Of a stretch of DNA of 48,386 bases, positions 45,119-48,386 are shown piece after piece. The notes under the pieces are model-generated. The model searched no databases, was not told the DNA's origin, and saw only the letters and a program-made list of their open reading frames with translations. The stretch is from Guillardia theta CCMP2712 (lineage: Eukaryota > Cryptophyceae > Pyrenomonadales > Geminigeraceae), in NCBI RefSeq assembly GCF_000315625.1, contig NW_005434631.1, positions 329,783 through 378,168 on the forward strand. The letters are read 5' to 3'. Numbering within the stretch: the first letter of the stretch is position 1; the number at the start of each line of letters is the position of its first letter. A program made the translations under genes and the position numbers.

Positions 45119-45778
45119 GCTCCCTTCAAATCAGAATCAGCTAGAGAATAAAGTAAAAGTAAAGAATGTGAGGTCGATATAAACCCTATTACTATGCGTC
45201 AGTGTTTGTTCGTAGAATCATCCCTGCCACATCGCTCTTGATCTTCCCTCGTCCTGCTACTTCGTCTTCCACTGCATCCTCTCTACTATATCCTCAAGGT
45301 CGTCGTCTCACTCTTAGTTCCTCTCTCAAGCTGACTCTCCTTCCCTCCTCTTCATCTCCCTCTCTGCTTCGAGCATCGATCTAAGGAACATGCCGTCCCC
45401 ACCAGTCCGTTATGCACCGTTATGGTCGTTATCGAGCTGCTGACCGTTACGTGACCGCTTCAACGTGTCGGTCAGAGCGGGGATGAGGTAAAGGAGCAAT
45501 GGCGACAAGGGAGTGACGATGGGGTGATCAGACGAGCTTGTGGGTAGGGTGGTGGAAACATTACAGGGTGGTGAGTATCGGGGTGGGTATATTCAGTACG
45601 GGGTTGTCGCGGAAATTTGGTGGTGGGGAGATAGGTAGGGTACTTGCTCATCTGGGTGGAGACTTGGGGGTCCTGAAAATGGACGGGTGGGGATTCCAAT
45701 CTCTCAGTGGCTAGGTGGCTAGGTGGCTAGGTGGCTAGGTGGGTGTTGAGGGGTAGGGTGGTATGCTCGCAGGGTAAG
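45119..45778. promoter_or_regulatory. Divergent promoter region with CCGTTA cluster and G runs
   Basis: It lies between OST4 (-) and the histone deacetylase (+). Three CCGTTA copies (45407-45412, 45417-45422, 45444-45449) and a TCGTTA (45426-45431) lie within 45 bp. A tract of G runs follows (45500-45690), then four tandem GTGGCTAG units (45707-45738) just before the start codon. Confidence 0.5.
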
Positions 45779-48173
45779 ATGGCGAAGGTGGGATCCATGT
45801 CGCGGGCGCTGAAGGCGGCGAGAGCAGCCGGCATGCTAGCGAGAGCAGAAGGAGAAGACCCGGCGACTCATGCTCAAGCTCCTCCCTCCTCCCTTCCCTC
45901 CCAACCTTCCATGTCCTCCTCGCTACCTCTCCCAGGCTCTGCTCAACCCTCCTCCAGTCCTCCGCCTCTTACTTTCCCTCTCGCTGGTCCCTCATCATTC
46001 TCCGCACAGGCTGAGATGCAGGGCACTGCAGGCGCACAGACATTGTCGCAGCTCTCATGCAACATGCCCCCGCCTGCTCTCTCGCCCACATCCGGCCATG
46101 GTCAGCATGCCCGTGCATCAGCACAGTCGGCCGCCTCTTCATCCGACAAGGATGCGAGCCACACCCATCTCCCTTCTGCTCATGCCGGTTATGCTTGTTC
46201 TGGCTCTGGAACTCTTCCCAGCGGAAGATCGACAGGAGCCTGGAATCCGAAGCCGAGTTCGCAAGGGATGCAAGAGAAGGGAGGTGTTGTGGGGCAGTCA
46301 AACCATGCCAGTCAGGATTTCGATGTTCTTAAGATGGATTCTTTAGACTCAGTTGAACTTCTATGTAGAAAAGACTCCAAAGACAGGCTCGAGAATGTCT
46401 TGGACAATATACCGGGCTATGAAATTATCTCCAAGGCTGACAGGTATCTTGAAGACGAGAGCGTTCTAGACCACATCACAGGCTACGAGGTGAATGTTTG
46501 TACAGACACTCTAGTTGCTGGTTGCGCTCACTCCTTGCCAGGTGATCGAACCTCCCATGAGGACAGGCTTCTTGCTGCCAGATGTCAACGACGGTATAAA
46601 GCCCGATGGACTGATGAGACCAGACATGAAACACGAGAGCTCGGACTGTATGATGGCAGAGGAGGAGGAGCAGGGGGAGCAAGAGGAAGGAGACGAAGAT
46701 GATGAGGAGGAAGGAGCAGCCAACGATGATACGTGTGTGAACTGTGCACAGCCGAGCTTCGCCTGCCAGGGGAACATCTGCAGTCAGGAGCACTCGGTGA
46801 CGGCGGACGTGATCTTCGAAGGGATTGAGACCGAGCGCAAGTACGGCGAGTACTTTTGTGAGGTAGCTTACATGCGGAGGATGGAGATGGAAGCGAAGCG
46901 CATCGCCATGTCCATCATCTCCGATCCTCTTCGGTTCTCCCAGGCCGTCCCGTCGGCAACGATCCTCGCCTATGACGCGCACATGACCCTCCACCGACCT
47001 GAGGAAGGTGACCATCACCCTGAGCGACCTCACCGCATCGCCGCCATGTACCAGCACCTCCTCGACGCCGGCATCGCGCGTCGGTGCACGCAGATCAAAG
47101 GGAGGGAGTGCACGGAGGAGGAGGTGCTGATGGTTCACTCGCTGCAGCACTGGCAGCAAGTGCACACGTCCTCCGCCGGAGTCGCCCGCGGCTGCTGCAC
47201 GCAGATCGGGGCTGACACCTACTGCAACGAGTTCTCCGCCCTGTGCGCGCGCATGGCGACGGGGACGGTCGCTGAGGTCTGCAGGAGAGTTTTGAGAGGA
47301 GAAGCAGCCAACGGGGCGGCGCTGGTGCGACCTCCCGGCCATCACGCAGAGCACGAGACGATCATGGGATTTTGCTTCTTCAACTACGTGGCTGTGGCTG
47401 CGGAGATTGCGAAGCGAGAGTTCGGCCTGCAACGAGTTCTGATCCTAGACTGGGATGTCCATCACGGGAATGGAACTCAGAGCATGTTCTTCAAGGACCC
47501 CTCCGTGCTCTACATCTCCCTCCACCGCTACGAGGACGGGAACTTCTACCCGGGAACAGGAGGAGCGCATGAAGTCGGTGTGGGAGCAGGCAGAGGCTTC
47601 AACATCAACATCCCCTGGCCGCATGATGAGGTTGGAGACGCCGAGTACCTCATGGCCTTCGAGAGCATCGTCATGCCTGTCGCTCGCTCGTTCAACCCTG
47701 AGCTCGTCCTCGTTTCCGCTGGCTTCGACGCTGCTGACGGCGACCCGCTAGGAGGATGTTCAGTGACGCCCTACGGGTACGCGATGATGACCAACATGCT
47801 GCGAGGGCTGGCGGGAGGGAAGGTGGTGGTGGCGCTTGAGGGAGGATACAACCTGCGATCCATCGCTAACTCCATGGAGGGAGTGATCCGAGTGCTGCTG
47901 GGAGAGGCTCCTCCTCCTCCCATGCAGCCGGAGAACGGAGCGAAAGAGGGAGGGAGCAGCAGCGTTCCTCTCTCGATAATCGAGTGCATCGACAACGTGC
48001 TCGAGATTCAGGCGCCTCTCTGGCCGGCTCTCTCCCTCGCCAGCCGAGTCTCCACCCCCAAGCCTGAGCTGCTCGAGCGAGGGGGGGGCAGACGTTCGCT
48101 CTCCTCCGGACGATTGCCCTCCCTCCGCGAGTGGTTGTCAAGTAGCCCCGGGAAGCAGCTGGGACGCAGGTGA
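45779..48173 (+). CDS. Class II (HDAC6/10-like) histone deacetylase
   Basis: Two exons (45779-46489, 46542-48173) encode 780 residues. The first ~330 are low-complexity Ser/Pro/Ala sequence with two short related motifs (ENVLDNIPGYE, ESVLDHITGYE), an acidic run, and a Cys cluster (CVNCAQPSFACQGNICSQEH). The deacetylase domain follows: GDHHPERPHRI, RPPGHHAEHETIMGFCFFNY (catalytic His pair), ILDWDVHHGNGTQ and SAGFDAADGDPLGG (zinc ligands), and ALEGGYNL. The order and wording fit class IIb enzymes. It removes acetyl from Lys of histones or cytosolic proteins such as tubulin. The start at 45779 is the first ATG in frame; upstream frame is tandem-repeat DNA. A second domain or ZnF-UBP is absent. 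Confidence 0.92.
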
Positions 48174-48386
48174 AGTAGCTTGTTCCGCTCGCCTCTCCCT
48201 TCCTCGGCTCCTCTACCCCGTCTCTCCTCCTTCGTTGTGCTCTTCTCTCTCCATCTTTCGTACTTCAGACTCCTTGCATGCGAGGGAATCAGAGGAGGAA
48301 TGACTTGCGCTAACAGCGGCATCTGGTGGTGGCACGTCAGAAGGCGGATGAAGTCAGGAAGCCGCTCTCAATCTTCGGGTACACTC
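48174..48386. other. 3' flank of the deacetylase gene
   Basis: Pyrimidine-rich sequence for ~90 bases, then mixed sequence to the window edge. I see no gene start or RNA gene in it. Confidence 0.5.

Overview
The window looks like nuclear DNA of a photosynthetic eukaryote with a secondary plastid, most likely a cryptophyte of the Guillardia type. The evidence is a moderate GC content, many short GT-AG introns (mostly 46-60 nt), very closely spaced genes on both strands, and two preproteins that start with a signal peptide followed by a transit-like stretch (one has the red-lineage 'S-A-F' cleavage pattern at 17722). The species assignment is inference. I found no bacterial, viral, CRISPR, rRNA or tRNA features.

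Layout. 1-300: CCT/CT microsatellite. 316-2120 (+): membrane-anchored PC-esterase/NXPE-like protein with one frame break. 2999-11397 (+): a very large secretory-pathway protein carrying seven almost identical PH-domain cassettes, a UVR motif and a proline-rich tail. 11939-14714 (+): SLC13/DASS anion transporter. 15016-15815 (+): kappa-class GST/DsbA-like isomerase. 17049-16062 (-): ABHD17-type depalmitoylase-like hydrolase. 17722-22006 (+): multi-exon plastid-targeted PPR protein, interrupted by a 100-N gap. 24337-22145 (-): intronless COG4. 25006-26886 (+): KDM8/JMJD5-like JmjC protein. 28753-26939 (-): unrecognised secretory or plastid-targeted membrane protein. 30137-33103 (+): thioredoxin-thioredoxin reductase fusion. 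38622-33203 (-): 1707-residue protein combining two RINGs, a MATH-like domain, two ubiquitin-like folds and two RRMs. 40898-44580 (+): RasGAP-domain protein with many tiny exons. 45118-45011 (-): 35-residue OST4 microgene. 45779-48173 (+): class II histone deacetylase.

There is no operon logic; the genes are unrelated housekeeping and signalling functions packed closely, with convergent 3' ends 52 bp (KDM8/unknown) and 99 bp (TrxR/RING protein) apart. The longer intergenic stretches share themes: CpG-rich GGCCGGGCC-type cores, clusters of MYB-like AACGG/CCGTTA sites, and tracts of G runs. Introns carry many pyrimidine-rich microsatellites.

The most unusual items are the homogenised PH-cassette array, the Trx-NTR fusion in the reverse order to plant NTRC with an inserted SAP-like segment, and the RING-MATH-Ubl-RRM protein, whose seven exons join in phase. 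Splice sites were assigned by reading frame and consensus only; no transcript data were available.
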